This document shows positions 6,647 through 12,871 of a stretch of 19,018 nt of DNA, piece by piece. The stretch comes from CAYTPE01 sp964439885 (lineage in GTDB: Bacteria > Patescibacteriota > Patescibacteriia > Magasanikbacterales > GWA2-37-8). The translations under genes and the position numbers were made by a program. The DNA lies in the NCBI GenBank assembly GCA_964439885.1, contig CAYTPE010000021.1, forward strand, positions 1-19,018, in the 5' to 3' direction. How positions within the stretch are numbered: position 1 is the first letter of the stretch; every line of letters begins with the position of its first letter. Below the pieces are notes generated by a model, which saw only the letters and a list, made by a program, of their open reading frames with translations, was not told where the DNA came from and did no database searches.

Positions 6647-6680
6647 GTCATTGCGAGGAGGTACGACGAAGCAATCCTCT
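6647..6680. repeat. TGTCATTGCGAGG repeat after mraY
   Basis: TGTCATTGCGAGGAGG at 6647-6662 and GAAGCAATCCTCT at 6668-6680 form an imperfect hairpin. It is the second copy of the family at 3865-3905 and begins two bases after the mraY stop. It is followed by three tandem copies of the unit TTAAATTA (about 6691-6716). Confidence 0.7.
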
Positions 6681-6716
6681 GATGTGCAGGTTAAATTATT
6701 AAATTATTAAATTATT

Positions 6717-6956
6717 ATGTCTAAAACTTTCAAAATAAGTCTCGCGATAATCATAGCTGTGGCAGTGGGCGGAGTATATTATTTTGTGCACAGCGTAGCA
6801 CCAGATATGTGCTCCATGGCAGGTAATTGGACAAAAGCAGATTGTGAAAGCATGTTTTTTTGCAAAATGGCCGAGCCTGATTATAGCCAATTTGATAGAA
6901 ATGCCATGTTTCTTGCGCCGCTTCAGGGGCAATGCGTTTCACGATTCTACCTATAA
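6717..6956 (+). CDS. Small membrane-anchored cysteine-containing protein
   Basis: I do not recognise this 79-residue protein. Residues 6-27 form a single hydrophobic helix after a short basic N-terminus, which would leave the rest outside the membrane. The exported part has four cysteines at 32, 43, 49 and 73, enough for two disulfides, with the pattern DMCSMAGNW...DCESMFFCKM...GQCVSRF. It starts at ATG 6717 immediately after AT-rich tandem repeats and ends 9 bp before the next gene, so it probably opens the run of genes reaching to 11491. The in-frame cysteine pattern and tight spacing support a real gene. Confidence 0.6.
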   Translation: MSKTFKISLAIIIAVAVGGVYYFVHSVAPDMCSMAGNWTKADCESMFFCKMAEPDYSQFDRNAMFLAPLQGQCVSRFYL

Positions 6957-6965
6957 CGGACATTT

Positions 6966-7334
6966 ATGAAAATGTATATCTGTCACGCTCGTAATTACAA
7001 CTTTCAGGATGAACTCTACCGCCCGATCAAAGAAAGCTCATTTTTCAAAGAACACGAGATTATTTTGCCACACGAATCAGCGGAAATAAAAGAAAGTAAA
7101 AAGACTATCGCTTCGTGCGATCTCGTGATCGCGGAAGTCTCGTTCCCTTCAACAGGATGTGGCATCGAGCTTGGCTGGGCTAATATGCAGCATATTCCAA
7201 TTGTCGCTTTTCACAAGCAAACCACCAGGCCATCGAACTCAGTGCGGGCTGTAACACAAGACATTCAAAGCTACACTGACAGTCATGATTTAATAAAGAA
7301 GATAACGAGCGCAATTGAGGGGCTAGAGAAATAG
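6966..7334 (+). CDS. Nucleoside 2-deoxyribosyltransferase-like protein
   Basis: The 122-residue cytoplasmic protein resembles the nucleoside 2-deoxyribosyltransferase superfamily (Rossmann-like fold that binds nucleosides or nucleotides). The recognisable core is CDLVIAEVSFPSTGCGIELGWA: D52 and E57 on the strand and E68 in the position of the family's catalytic glutamate. The N-terminus MKMYICHARNY lacks the glycine-rich start of classical enzymes, so the true substrate may differ; related proteins act on modified nucleotides or have lost catalysis. The start ATG at 6966 is 9 bp after the previous stop and the end is 3 bp before the next ATG, so translation is probably coupled. Fold assignment is likely, function open. 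Confidence 0.72.
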   Translation: MKMYICHARNYNFQDELYRPIKESSFFKEHEIILPHESAEIKESKKTIASCDLVIAEVSFPSTGCGIELGWANMQHIPIVAFHKQTTRPSNSVRAVTQDIQSYTDSHDLIKKITSAIEGLEK

Positions 7335-7337
7335 TCT

Positions 7338-8153
7338 ATGTATCTCAAGTGGGATGAAAAAATAATTACTGATTTCTCCGACATCAATATAACCGCCCTG
7401 TACAATCAGGGCTACGTTTTTACTCGTGTCGCGAAGGGTGTGATGGACCAGACGAGAAGCGTGCGAATTGATCTTAGCACATTTGAGCTGAGCAGTGAAA
7501 ATAGACGGGTACTCAGGAAGACTGAAGGTGTGCTGCTTAAAGATCACTCACTACCCCTTCCCCTCTTAGGGGAAGGGCACGGGATGGGGTATCATTGGAG
7601 TATTGGGAAACTGGCAAAGGATTTTTATGATACCAAATTCGGTGACGGGACGCTCGCACAACATCGGAGCGGAGCGACTGGTGCTGTGTTTAGCGCGAAC
7701 AAGTTGAAAGAATTGTTGACGGATGAGAGGAAGAGTAATTTTAATACGTTACTTTGTTATGAGCTCACAGCTGCAAAGATAGCGGCAAACCCTCCCACAC
7801 CCTCCCTTCGTAAGGGAGGGGTCGTGTCCCCTCCTTACGGAGGATGGGTAGGGGTGGTTGCCAAAAACACGATCGGCTACTGCATCGCCTACACCAATTC
7901 CGACATTCTCCACTATTGCTATCCGTTTTATGCTCTACAAGCTACTTCCTACCAGCTACCAGCCAACCTCGGCCTTGGCATGATGCTCAAAGCGATACTG
8001 TGGGCGAAAGAGAGTGGCAAAAAATACGTGTACCTTGGCAGTTTTTCTAGGCCGACGGATACGTATAAATTGCAGTTTGCGGGGTTGGAATGGTGGGACA
8101 AAAATTCTTGGCAGACAGATATTCACCTCTTAAAAAACCAGTTTTCAGTTTGA
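7338..8153 (+). CDS. GNAT-fold protein resembling arginyl-tRNA-protein transferase
   Basis: The early stretch GYVFTRVAKGVMDQTRSVRIDL and SSENRRVLRKTEG, and the end GLGMMLKAILWAKESGKKYVYLGSF, resemble the arrangement in bacterial ATE/Bpt aminoacyl-tRNA-protein transferases, which add amino acids to protein N-termini through a GNAT-like fold. I assign this by pattern only; another acyltransferase is possible. The 271-residue frame carries three apparent insertions: residues 73-80 (hairpin), 155-169 (inverted palindrome pair) and about 200-209 (CTACAAGCTAC repeat). All are in frame, so the native domain would be shorter. The start ATG 7338 is 3 bp after the previous gene. A cysteine sits in CYELTAAKIA and another two in GYCIAYTNSDILHYC. 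Confidence 0.6.
   Translation: MYLKWDEKIITDFSDINITALYNQGYVFTRVAKGVMDQTRSVRIDLSTFELSSENRRVLRKTEGVLLKDHSLPLPLLGEGHGMGYHWSIGKLAKDFYDTKFGDGTLAQHRSGATGAVFSANKLKELLTDERKSNFNTLLCYELTAAKIAANPPTPSLRKGGVVSPPYGGWVGVVAKNTIGYCIAYTNSDILHYCYPFYALQATSYQLPANLGLGMMLKAILWAKESGKKYVYLGSFSRPTDTYKLQFAGLEWWDKNSWQTDIHLLKNQFSV
7555..7577. repeat. Hairpin repeat in the ATE-like gene
   Basis: CCCTTCCCCT at 7555-7564 pairs with AGGGGAAGGG at 7568-7577 around a three-base loop, a perfect 10-bp stem. It is read as PLPLLGEG. It is G/C-rich unlike its surroundings and resembles the CCCCTCCTT-type palindromes elsewhere. Confidence 0.8.
7800..7842. repeat. Inverted palindrome pair in the ATE-like gene
   Basis: The near-palindrome CCCTCCCTT-CGT-AAGGGAGGG (7800-7820) is followed by an inverted, slightly decayed partner CCCCTCCTTACGGAGG ending at 7842. 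It is read as PSLRKGG...SPPYGG. The reading frame of the first arm is the same as in the copies at 1611 and 13550 (P-L/S-L-R-K). Confidence 0.85.
7936..7963. repeat. CTACAAGCTAC-type repeat
   Basis: The words CTACAAGCTAC, CTACCAGCTAC and CAGC occur in a row and are read LQATSYQLPA. The same word set is seen at 2271-2311 in the ATP-grasp gene. Confidence 0.55.
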
Positions 8154-8178
8154 AAGATGCCTATTTAAAAAAATAAAT

Positions 8179-9141
8179 ATGAACATCGAAAAAGTTTCCT
8201 CATTTGATCGCATGCGTGGCACATACCCTCAAGGCCTCCAGCCAGAATCATTTTTTAAAAAGCTGATTGAGCAGGGTGGCAAGCGGATTGAGGGAGAGGC
8301 TGAAAAAACTGAACAAGAAAAAAGAATTATTGACATAATGAATGCTGCCAGCAATCGAATCCGCAACCGCTACGGACTGGAAAATTTTGACGTGCCGCCT
8401 GACAATATCCATGTACTTACAGACTTGCCAAACCACCCAGTGTACGGGCCAGAAATGGAAGAGACAGGCGGGTTCTTTATACAACAAGAGCAGGTTATTA
8501 TTTTGGGATCTGGCCAGCACCCATTGACATTCGCGGAAGCGGTGTTGCATGAAATGGTTCATTTTAAATCATTTGGTGTAGCTGATGTTCAATTCGACGA
8601 TTTTATTTTTAAGGACGCTGACTTTCGATATCGTGAAGGATTCAAAATGCGAGATACAAAAACCAATAAGCTCTACTTTGAAGTTATTGATGAAGCATTA
8701 ACCCAAGAAGAGATAAAACGGGAATTAGAAATGTTGAAGACGAACGATCCGGAAATCGCCGCTTTGACGGTTGAAACTCAAGAACTGGTCGAAGATTTCT
8801 CCGGACATATGTGGGATGAAGACGATGTACCAGTTGCTGACGATCTACTCAGGGCAGAGATTGACCCTTCTGATGACAATATAATTCTCGAAAGATATAG
8901 GTACTCGAAAGAAAGAGCGGTGTTACATCTGTTAATAGAAAAAATTTACTCGAGAAATGCTGGACGTTTTTCAACACCTGAAGAAATATATGCTATTTTT
9001 ATGATGGCTAAAATGAATGGAAAGATGTTGCCAGTTGCTCGATTAATTGAAACAACCTTTGGCGAAGGAACCTTTAGAAAAATTGGTTCGTATGATACAA
9101 CCCAAACGGCGCAATTGCGTGCGTATATCGAAAGTATTTAA
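8179..9141 (+). CDS. Putative zinc metallopeptidase (HExxH)
   Basis: The 320-residue protein has no signal peptide or membrane helix. HEMVH at residues 124-128, inside AVLHEMVHF, is a zinc-binding and catalytic motif, and E172 in IDEALTQEE is well placed as the third, gluzincin-type ligand. Before it lies a conserved-looking strand with EETGGFFIQQEQVIIL. After residue 180 the protein is acidic and mostly helical. Intracellular substrate is unknown. It follows the ATE-like gene by 25 bp and precedes a second gene with an altered HExxE motif by 23 bp. The base composition fits its neighbours and no repeat is inserted. Metal-site prediction is fairly strong; the family is not identified. Confidence 0.72.
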   Translation: MNIEKVSSFDRMRGTYPQGLQPESFFKKLIEQGGKRIEGEAEKTEQEKRIIDIMNAASNRIRNRYGLENFDVPPDNIHVLTDLPNHPVYGPEMEETGGFFIQQEQVIILGSGQHPLTFAEAVLHEMVHFKSFGVADVQFDDFIFKDADFRYREGFKMRDTKTNKLYFEVIDEALTQEEIKRELEMLKTNDPEIAALTVETQELVEDFSGHMWDEDDVPVADDLLRAEIDPSDDNIILERYRYSKERAVLHLLIEKIYSRNAGRFSTPEEIYAIFMMAKMNGKMLPVARLIETTFGEGTFRKIGSYDTTQTAQLRAYIESI

Positions 9142-9164
9142 AACCTGAATTGTGTAGCAATCCT

Positions 9165-9605
9165 ATGCTTGAACCATATATCGCATATCGCGGCCCCGAG
9201 CGTGTAGAAGTGCCGATGGGAGCTGGGCTGAGCAAACTGGAAGCTGAGCTTAACGGCGTGAGAGAGGGTCGTAACAACGTCAACGGCGTAAAATTCATTG
9301 TTGAAAAAACTCATGAGCGGTCGCCTTCTCATAGTTTAGAGAAAAGAAAAGCACGGGGCACACGAAATTTTAAAGAAGAATTGGTTATTCGCATTCCGGT
9401 CAATTTTCCAGAACACTATTGGCCGTTTGTCATCGCGCATGAACTTACCGAATTTGAGTCTGATAGCCATGAAGAAGCGTTGCGATTCGAATTGGAATAT
9501 GCTCAAAAGGTTTTAGACGCTGATGCTTTTCATTTATACCAGGAGTGGCGAGGTCAACACGATGATAGACCCCCCCACTATACACTAAAATATGTCTCCC
9601 TATAG
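9165..9605 (+). CDS. Hypothetical protein with HExxE motif
   Basis: I do not recognise this 146-residue protein. FVIAHELTEFES contains H92-E93-x-x-E96, like a metallopeptidase helix whose second histidine is glutamate, followed at once by SHEEALRFELEYA (H102). Residues 40-66 are very basic. It may be a diverged or inactive relative of metallopeptidases, or simply a protein with a fortuitous motif. The ATG at 9165 is preferred over an upstream TTG at 9150. It lies 23 bp after the HExxH gene and its last 14 bp overlap the Nudix gene, so the three are probably co-translated. Confidence 0.6.
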   Translation: MLEPYIAYRGPERVEVPMGAGLSKLEAELNGVREGRNNVNGVKFIVEKTHERSPSHSLEKRKARGTRNFKEELVIRIPVNFPEHYWPFVIAHELTEFESDSHEEALRFELEYAQKVLDADAFHLYQEWRGQHDDRPPHYTLKYVSL

Positions 9606-10020
9606 CAACAAAACTCGTTTCTCTATAGCTGCCAACGCGCTCATCTTTAACGACAAAGGCGAGATACTCCTGTGCCACCGTACCGATAAAGATAAATGGA
9701 ATTTCCCTGGGGGTGGCGTGGAACATGGCGAAACCCCGACCGAGGCGGCGATCCGTGAAGCCAAAGAAGAAATTGGTGTGGATGTGGAAATTATCCGCCC
9801 GCTGGGGGTATATACCAAAGTGGACGATGACGATATCGTGTTCGCGTTTATCTGTCGAATCACAGCGGGTGTACCCACCTACTCCGATGAAGCCGATGAG
9901 ATTGAATATTTTCCGGTGGATGACTTGCCAAAAAATATAAGCCCGTACCAAGTGGAGCGAATAGAAGACGCGGTAGAAAATCATAATGAAATCATTTTTA
10001 AAAAACAATATAAAAAATAG
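9592..10020 (+). CDS. Nudix hydrolase
   Basis: A cytoplasmic hydrolase of nucleoside diphosphates linked to another moiety. A complete Nudix box is present: G41-x5-E47-x7-R55-E56-A-K-E59-E60-I-G62-V63. All key metal-binding glutamates are intact. The length of 142 residues is typical for house-cleaning members such as MutT-like enzymes; the sequence does not settle the substrate. It begins at ATG 9592 inside the end of the previous gene and its TAG (10018-10020) is one base before the GTG of the Mur ligase, implying translational coupling. Confidence 0.93.
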   Translation: MSPYSNKTRFSIAANALIFNDKGEILLCHRTDKDKWNFPGGGVEHGETPTEAAIREAKEEIGVDVEIIRPLGVYTKVDDDDIVFAFICRITAGVPTYSDEADEIEYFPVDDLPKNISPYQVERIEDAVENHNEIIFKKQYKK

Positions 10021-10021
10021 T

Positions 10022-11491
10022 GTGGCAAAAAAAATACATTTTATCGGTATCTGTGGCGTGGCAATGAGCGCGCTTGCCCTCGCTTTCAAAAAACAAGGCT
10101 GGACCGTCACCGGCAGTGATGTGGGTTTTTATCCACCGATTTCGATGTATTTGAAAAACAACGGTGTAGAATACTACGCTGGTTGGCATCCGGACCGTGT
10201 CCTCCGAAGCTTTAGCGAAGGAGGAAAAAATAATGAAATTGTGGTCGTTGGTGGCGTGGCGAGCTCAACGAATCCGGAATGGCTCTACGTGCAGGAGCAC
10301 AAATTGAACTACAAATCATATCCCGAAGTCATCAAAGAATTTTTTGTGAAAGAAAATTCGATTGTGTGCGCGGGGACGTATGGCAAGACAACTTCGACCG
10401 CACTCTTAACGTGGATTTTGAAAGAAGCCGGGGTGCATCCGACGTATATGTTTGGCGGGCTCATGGCATCGTCTGTCGGGGCGGGGTTTCCCCGCCCACA
10501 ATCAAACGACACGACCGACCAGGGCGGGGAAACCCCGCCCCTACCGGCGGCAGAATTGTCCAACTCGCATTGGTCCGTCCTCGAAGGTGATGAATACAAA
10601 GCGAGTAAATGGGACAACGGCCCGAAATTCGCGTACTACTCACCCACTCACCTCCTTTTGACATCGGTGGTGTGGGATCACGCCGATGTGTATCCAACCG
10701 AAGAAAAATATTTCGCCGCGTTTGAGAAATTAATTACCACGGTGCCACGCTCGGGGCTCAGAGTGATTTCGGAAAAGGTTGATTCACACCTATTTGGAAA
10801 TATACCGGCAATTCGCTACGGCAAAACTGCTGGCAATGATTACGCGTATAGCAACGTGCGCGAAACAGTTCATGGAGTGGATTTCGAAATCCGACATCAA
10901 AACCACACATACCAATTACATATCNNNNNNNNNNGCCTCGGCGAGTATATGGCCGATAACGCCACCGGCTGCTTCGCTTTGGCACATCAGATCGGCATTG
11001 ATCCTGAAAAAATTATCCGCGCGATTCAAACCTTCCCCGGCATGAAGCGTCGACTGGAAAAACGGTTCGAAGGCGATGTGACCGTTTTCGATGATATCGC
11101 ACATTCACCCACGAAGGCGCAGGCGGTGCTGGAATCGCTGCGTCGCATTTATCAAAAAAATATTATTGCCGTCTTCGAACCAAACACCGGCAACCGTGAA
11201 GTAGCGGCTATCCCCGGGTACAAACACGCGTTTGTCGCCGCCTCCCATGTGATAGTACCGAGCTTAACAAAAATAAAACAAAAAGCCGACGCACATTCAC
11301 TTGAAGGCGATGAGCTGGCCGCGGTCATTGGGGAAACGCATACACACGTACGCTATATCCCCGACGACACTGAGCTGGTATCGACAATTGTGAACACGGT
11401 AAAACCAGGCGATGTGGTAGTGTTTTTGGGCAGTCATGGATTTCGCGGGATGATTGAAGAGTTGGTTGAAAGGTTAAAGAATAAAGAGTAA
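10022..11491 (+). CDS. Mur ligase, MurC/Mpl type
   Basis: An ATP-dependent ligase that joins L-alanine (MurC) or a recycled peptide (Mpl) to UDP-MurNAc in the cytoplasm. The start is IHFIGICGVAMSALA, the P-loop is GTYGKTT at 118-124 (Tyr replaces the usual His), then LEGDEY, DHADVYPT, and DDIAHSPTKAQAVLESLR and FEPNTGNR. The YxSPT, DHADV and HSPT spacing looks more like Mpl than classical MurC, but in a reduced genome it could serve as MurC. GTG 10022 gives a normal N-terminus; ATG 9986 overlaps the Nudix gene by 35 bp. Two in-frame repeat inserts (10201-10224, 10475-10544) add residues. A 10-N gap (10925-10934) sits just before GEYMADNATG; frame holds on both sides. Confidence 0.9.
   Translation: MAKKIHFIGICGVAMSALALAFKKQGWTVTGSDVGFYPPISMYLKNNGVEYYAGWHPDRVLRSFSEGGKNNEIVVVGGVASSTNPEWLYVQEHKLNYKSYPEVIKEFFVKENSIVCAGTYGKTTSTALLTWILKEAGVHPTYMFGGLMASSVGAGFPRPQSNDTTDQGGETPPLPAAELSNSHWSVLEGDEYKASKWDNGPKFAYYSPTHLLLTSVVWDHADVYPTEEKYFAAFEKLITTVPRSGLRVISEKVDSHLFGNIPAIRYGKTAGNDYAYSNVRETVHGVDFEIRHQNHTYQLHIXXXXLGEYMADNATGCFALAHQIGIDPEKIIRAIQTFPGMKRRLEKRFEGDVTVFDDIAHSPTKAQAVLESLRRIYQKNIIAVFEPNTGNREVAAIPGYKHAFVAASHVIVPSLTKIKQKADAHSLEGDELAAVIGETHTHVRYIPDDTELVSTIVNTVKPGDVVVFLGSHGFRGMIEELVERLKNKE
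10201..10224. repeat. CCTCC...GGAGG repeat in the Mur ligase gene
   Basis: CCTCCGAAGC begins and GCGAAGGAGG ends this 24-bp imperfect palindrome, which is read LRSFSEGG. It falls between two native segments (WHPDR and NNEIVVVGG), where Mur ligases normally have only a short loop. Confidence 0.65.
10475..10544. repeat. Inverted palindrome pair in the Mur ligase gene
   Basis: GGGCGGGGTTTCCCCGCCC is the core of the left arm (ending 10497; its first base is one of a run of G). Its exact reverse complement, GGGCGGGGAAACCCCGCCC, is the right arm (10522-10540). Each arm is itself a hairpin. The spacer is 24 bp. It is read as VGAGFPRP...GGETPPLP, interrupting the segment between the GGLMAS and NSHWSVLEGDEY motifs. 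Confidence 0.9.
10925..10934. other. Assembly gap of 10 N
   Basis: Ten ambiguous bases lie in the Mur ligase gene. The frame is the same on both sides and the protein resumes at LGEYMADN, where Mur ligases have a glycine about four residues after the end of a strand. The true gap is therefore close to 10 bp or differs from it by a multiple of three. Confidence 0.95.
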
Positions 11492-11537
11492 AGAATTTTA
11501 CGCTTATAGACTTAATTTACCTACTCTGTTTAATTTG

Positions 11538-11629
11538 CGTAACGCCGCGCTTCAAAGGCCCCGTTTCAAAGGACGTTACGTGGCACGATTCCGTTGAATC
11601 GGACGGTGCGCGGCGTGATTTCGTTAAAT
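11538..11629. repeat. Structured intergenic repeat
   Basis: Nested inverted words CGTAACG (11538-11544) with CGTTACG (11574-11580), and GCCGCGC (11544-11550) with GCGCGGC (11608-11614), enclose direct repeats TTCAAAGG and two related mini-hairpins GATTCCGTTGAATC and GATTTCGTTAAATC. It lies in the leader of the following Nudix gene. It may be a repeat element or a folded 5' leader; I cannot tell which. Confidence 0.55.
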
Positions 11630-11632
11630 CAT

Positions 11633-12187
11633 ATGAAATTACCACCACAAGCCAAAAAAGTTTTTAGCGGAATAATTTTTGATGTGTATCAGTGGGAACA
11701 AAAAGTGTTCGACGGATCGACGCGGGTGTGGGAGATGATTAAGCGTACTGCTGCGGTGGACACAATTGCGATTGTTGACGGCAAAATTCTCGTACTCGAC
11801 CAAATACAACCTAACCGCGAACCCTACCCATCATTACCAGGTGGCAAGATGGACGCAGACGAAACGCCAGAGCAAGCTGCTTTTCGAGAACTCACGGAAG
11901 AAACTGGCTATGTAGCGTCATCGCTCAAACCATTCCGCTACTACAACGAAAACGCAAAAGTTGACTTTGATGACTACCTGTTTGTAACACATGACGCGCG
12001 CAAAACAGCTGACCAAGCAACAGATGGAGCAGAAAAAATTACTACTCGCTTGATTGGATTCGACGAGTTCCTGGGTCTAGCGCGCGACCCCCTCTTTGCT
12101 ATTCCACAAAACTTTCGGATAGAACTGTTCGAAGCGCTCCTCAGTGAGCAAAAAAAAGCCGAACTCAAGAACGAGCTCGGGTTGTAG
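11633..12187 (+). CDS. Nudix hydrolase, ADP-ribose pyrophosphatase-like
   Basis: The 185-residue product has the N-terminal strand domain followed by a complete Nudix box: G71-x5-E77-x7-R85-E86-L-T-E89-E90-T-G92-Y93. Its length and the layout, with a TVAIVDGKILVLDQIQPNREPYPSLPGG-like approach to the box, fit ADP-ribose or nucleoside-sugar pyrophosphatases. The ATG at 11633 is chosen because the in-frame extension upstream lies entirely within the structured repeat. It differs clearly in sequence from the Nudix protein at 9592. The TAG stop (12185-12187) is followed in the same frame by a further open stretch to 12397. Confidence 0.9.
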   Translation: MKLPPQAKKVFSGIIFDVYQWEQKVFDGSTRVWEMIKRTAAVDTIAIVDGKILVLDQIQPNREPYPSLPGGKMDADETPEQAAFRELTEETGYVASSLKPFRYYNENAKVDFDDYLFVTHDARKTADQATDGAEKITTRLIGFDEFLGLARDPLFAIPQNFRIELFEALLSEQKKAELKNELGL

Positions 12188-12202
12188 GTTAGTAGGTCGC
12201 CA

Positions 12203-12397
12203 TTGACCTACGGTAGAGGTACCACGCCCATTGGACACAGAAGCGCACATACTCCGCCCAAGCGAACCGAACCACCATGGTCGGTCCGAGTGATTTGCCC
12301 ACATGGAATCACTGGCGGAGCTTACACGCTCAAATGCCAAAATGATGGGATATGCCGTAGCAATGGCGACAGGCTAAAACTAACACCGGTGGCGTAG
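12203..12397 (+). CDS. Doubtful small open reading frame
   Basis: A 64-codon frame begins at TTG 12203, in the same phase as the preceding Nudix gene and separated from it only by that gene's TAG and 15 bases. The product is basic, with three cysteines (VICPHG, LKCQNDGICRSNG). No homology is recognised and there is no ribosome site. It could be a small protein, a decayed extension of the Nudix gene, or chance in a stretch without stops. The rest of the 376-bp interval to the zinc-ribbon gene holds only a terminator and an AT-rich repeat. Confidence 0.22.
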   Translation: MTYGRGTTPIGHRSAHTPPKRTEPPWSVRVICPHGITGGAYTLKCQNDGICRSNGDRLKLTPVA

Positions 12398-12411
12398 AAT
12401 GTCAAACAAAC

Positions 12412-12439
12412 AAAAAACCGAGCTCTAGAGTGAACTCGG
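12412..12439 (-). terminator. Rho-independent terminator (minus strand)
   Basis: On the minus strand CCGAGTTC pairs with GAGCTCGG (8 bp with one G-T pair) around the loop ACTCTA, followed directly by TTTTTTG. It lies 121 bp past the stop of the zinc-ribbon gene, the only minus-strand gene that could use it. Confidence 0.65.
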
Positions 12440-12560
12440 AATGTAAAACTCAAATAACAAATTTCCAATGCCAAATCAAATCCAAAATTCAAAAATTAAA
12501 TTTGACATTTCAAATTTGAAATTGATTTGACATTTGTCATTTGACATTTGTCATTGTCAA
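12440..12560. repeat. AT-rich CAAATTT/TTTGACATTTG repeat tract
   Basis: This tract first carries words such as AAATTTCCAATGCC, AAATCCAAAATTC and AAAAATTAAATTTG. It then carries three approximate copies of TTTGACATTTGTCA (about 12500-12555), partly inverted to one another (CATTTCAAATTTGAAAT). It is noncoding and of dispersed-repeat character. Confidence 0.6.
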
Positions 12561-12725
12561 TCACTTCCCCTCATCCACCACCACCCCAACCCAACCACTA
12601 TCGCCCGATTCGCTCACTTGCAGCGTGATACCACACATACTGCATTCCACAATATCATCCTTTTTTAAATTAGGGTACGACATAAGATCAACTTCGTTTT
12701 TACATTCTGGACAGACTAATTTCAT
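12561..12725 (-). CDS. LysW-like zinc-ribbon protein
   Basis: This 54-residue protein has two CxxC pairs, CPEC at 5-8 and CSMC at 28-31, in the arrangement of the small zinc ribbon of LysW/ArgW amino-group carrier proteins (VxCPEC...GDIVECxxCG). The carrier's hallmark is a C-terminal glutamate in an EDWGE-like end; here the tail is VVVDEGK, so carrier function is doubtful. No lysine or arginine biosynthesis gene is adjacent. The ATG at 12725 is preferred over 12755 because the promoter at 12756-12784 would start transcription near 12749, downstream of the earlier ATG. Three AAGATT-like units precede the start. Confidence 0.75.
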   Translation of the reverse strand: MKLVCPECKNEVDLMSYPNLKKDDIVECSMCGITLQVSESGDSGWVGVVVDEGK

Positions 12726-12755
12726 AAGATTAAGATTAAGATTAATCCAAATCAT

Positions 12756-12784
12756 AGTATATACAAAAGGCTACTTTTGTGCAA
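12756..12784 (-). promoter_or_regulatory. Promoter of the zinc-ribbon gene
   Basis: On the minus strand TTGCAC (12784-12779) and TATACT (12761-12756) are exactly 17 bp apart, giving a leader of about 24 bases to the ATG at 12725. Confidence 0.7.
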
Positions 12785-12812
12785 TACTAACCAAAATTAT
12801 TATATTATCATA

Positions 12813-12840
12813 TTGTAATATTCGTGTTTAATAATATAAT
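12813..12840 (+). promoter_or_regulatory. Candidate promoter of the PLP-enzyme gene
   Basis: TTGTAA (12813-12818) and TATAAT (12835-12840) are 16 bp apart, 32 bases before the ATG at 12872. The tract is very AT-rich and belongs to a dispersed repeat, so chance matches are likely. Confidence 0.38.
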
Positions 12841-12871
12841 AATACAACAATATAATAATTATTTTTATATC

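Noticed and set aside
10279..10661. Overlapping plus- and minus-strand frames in the Mur ligase region
   Set aside because: They arise from the symmetric GC-rich palindromes, which leave several frames open; only the Mur ligase frame has motifs.
11594..11632. Earlier start for the second Nudix gene
   Set aside because: The 13 extra codons lie wholly inside the nested palindromic repeat and are not family-like, so the ATG at 11633 was used.
12188..12411. tRNA, tmRNA or other known structural RNA
   Set aside because: No acceptor stem, T-loop or other recognisable RNA motif was found on either strand.
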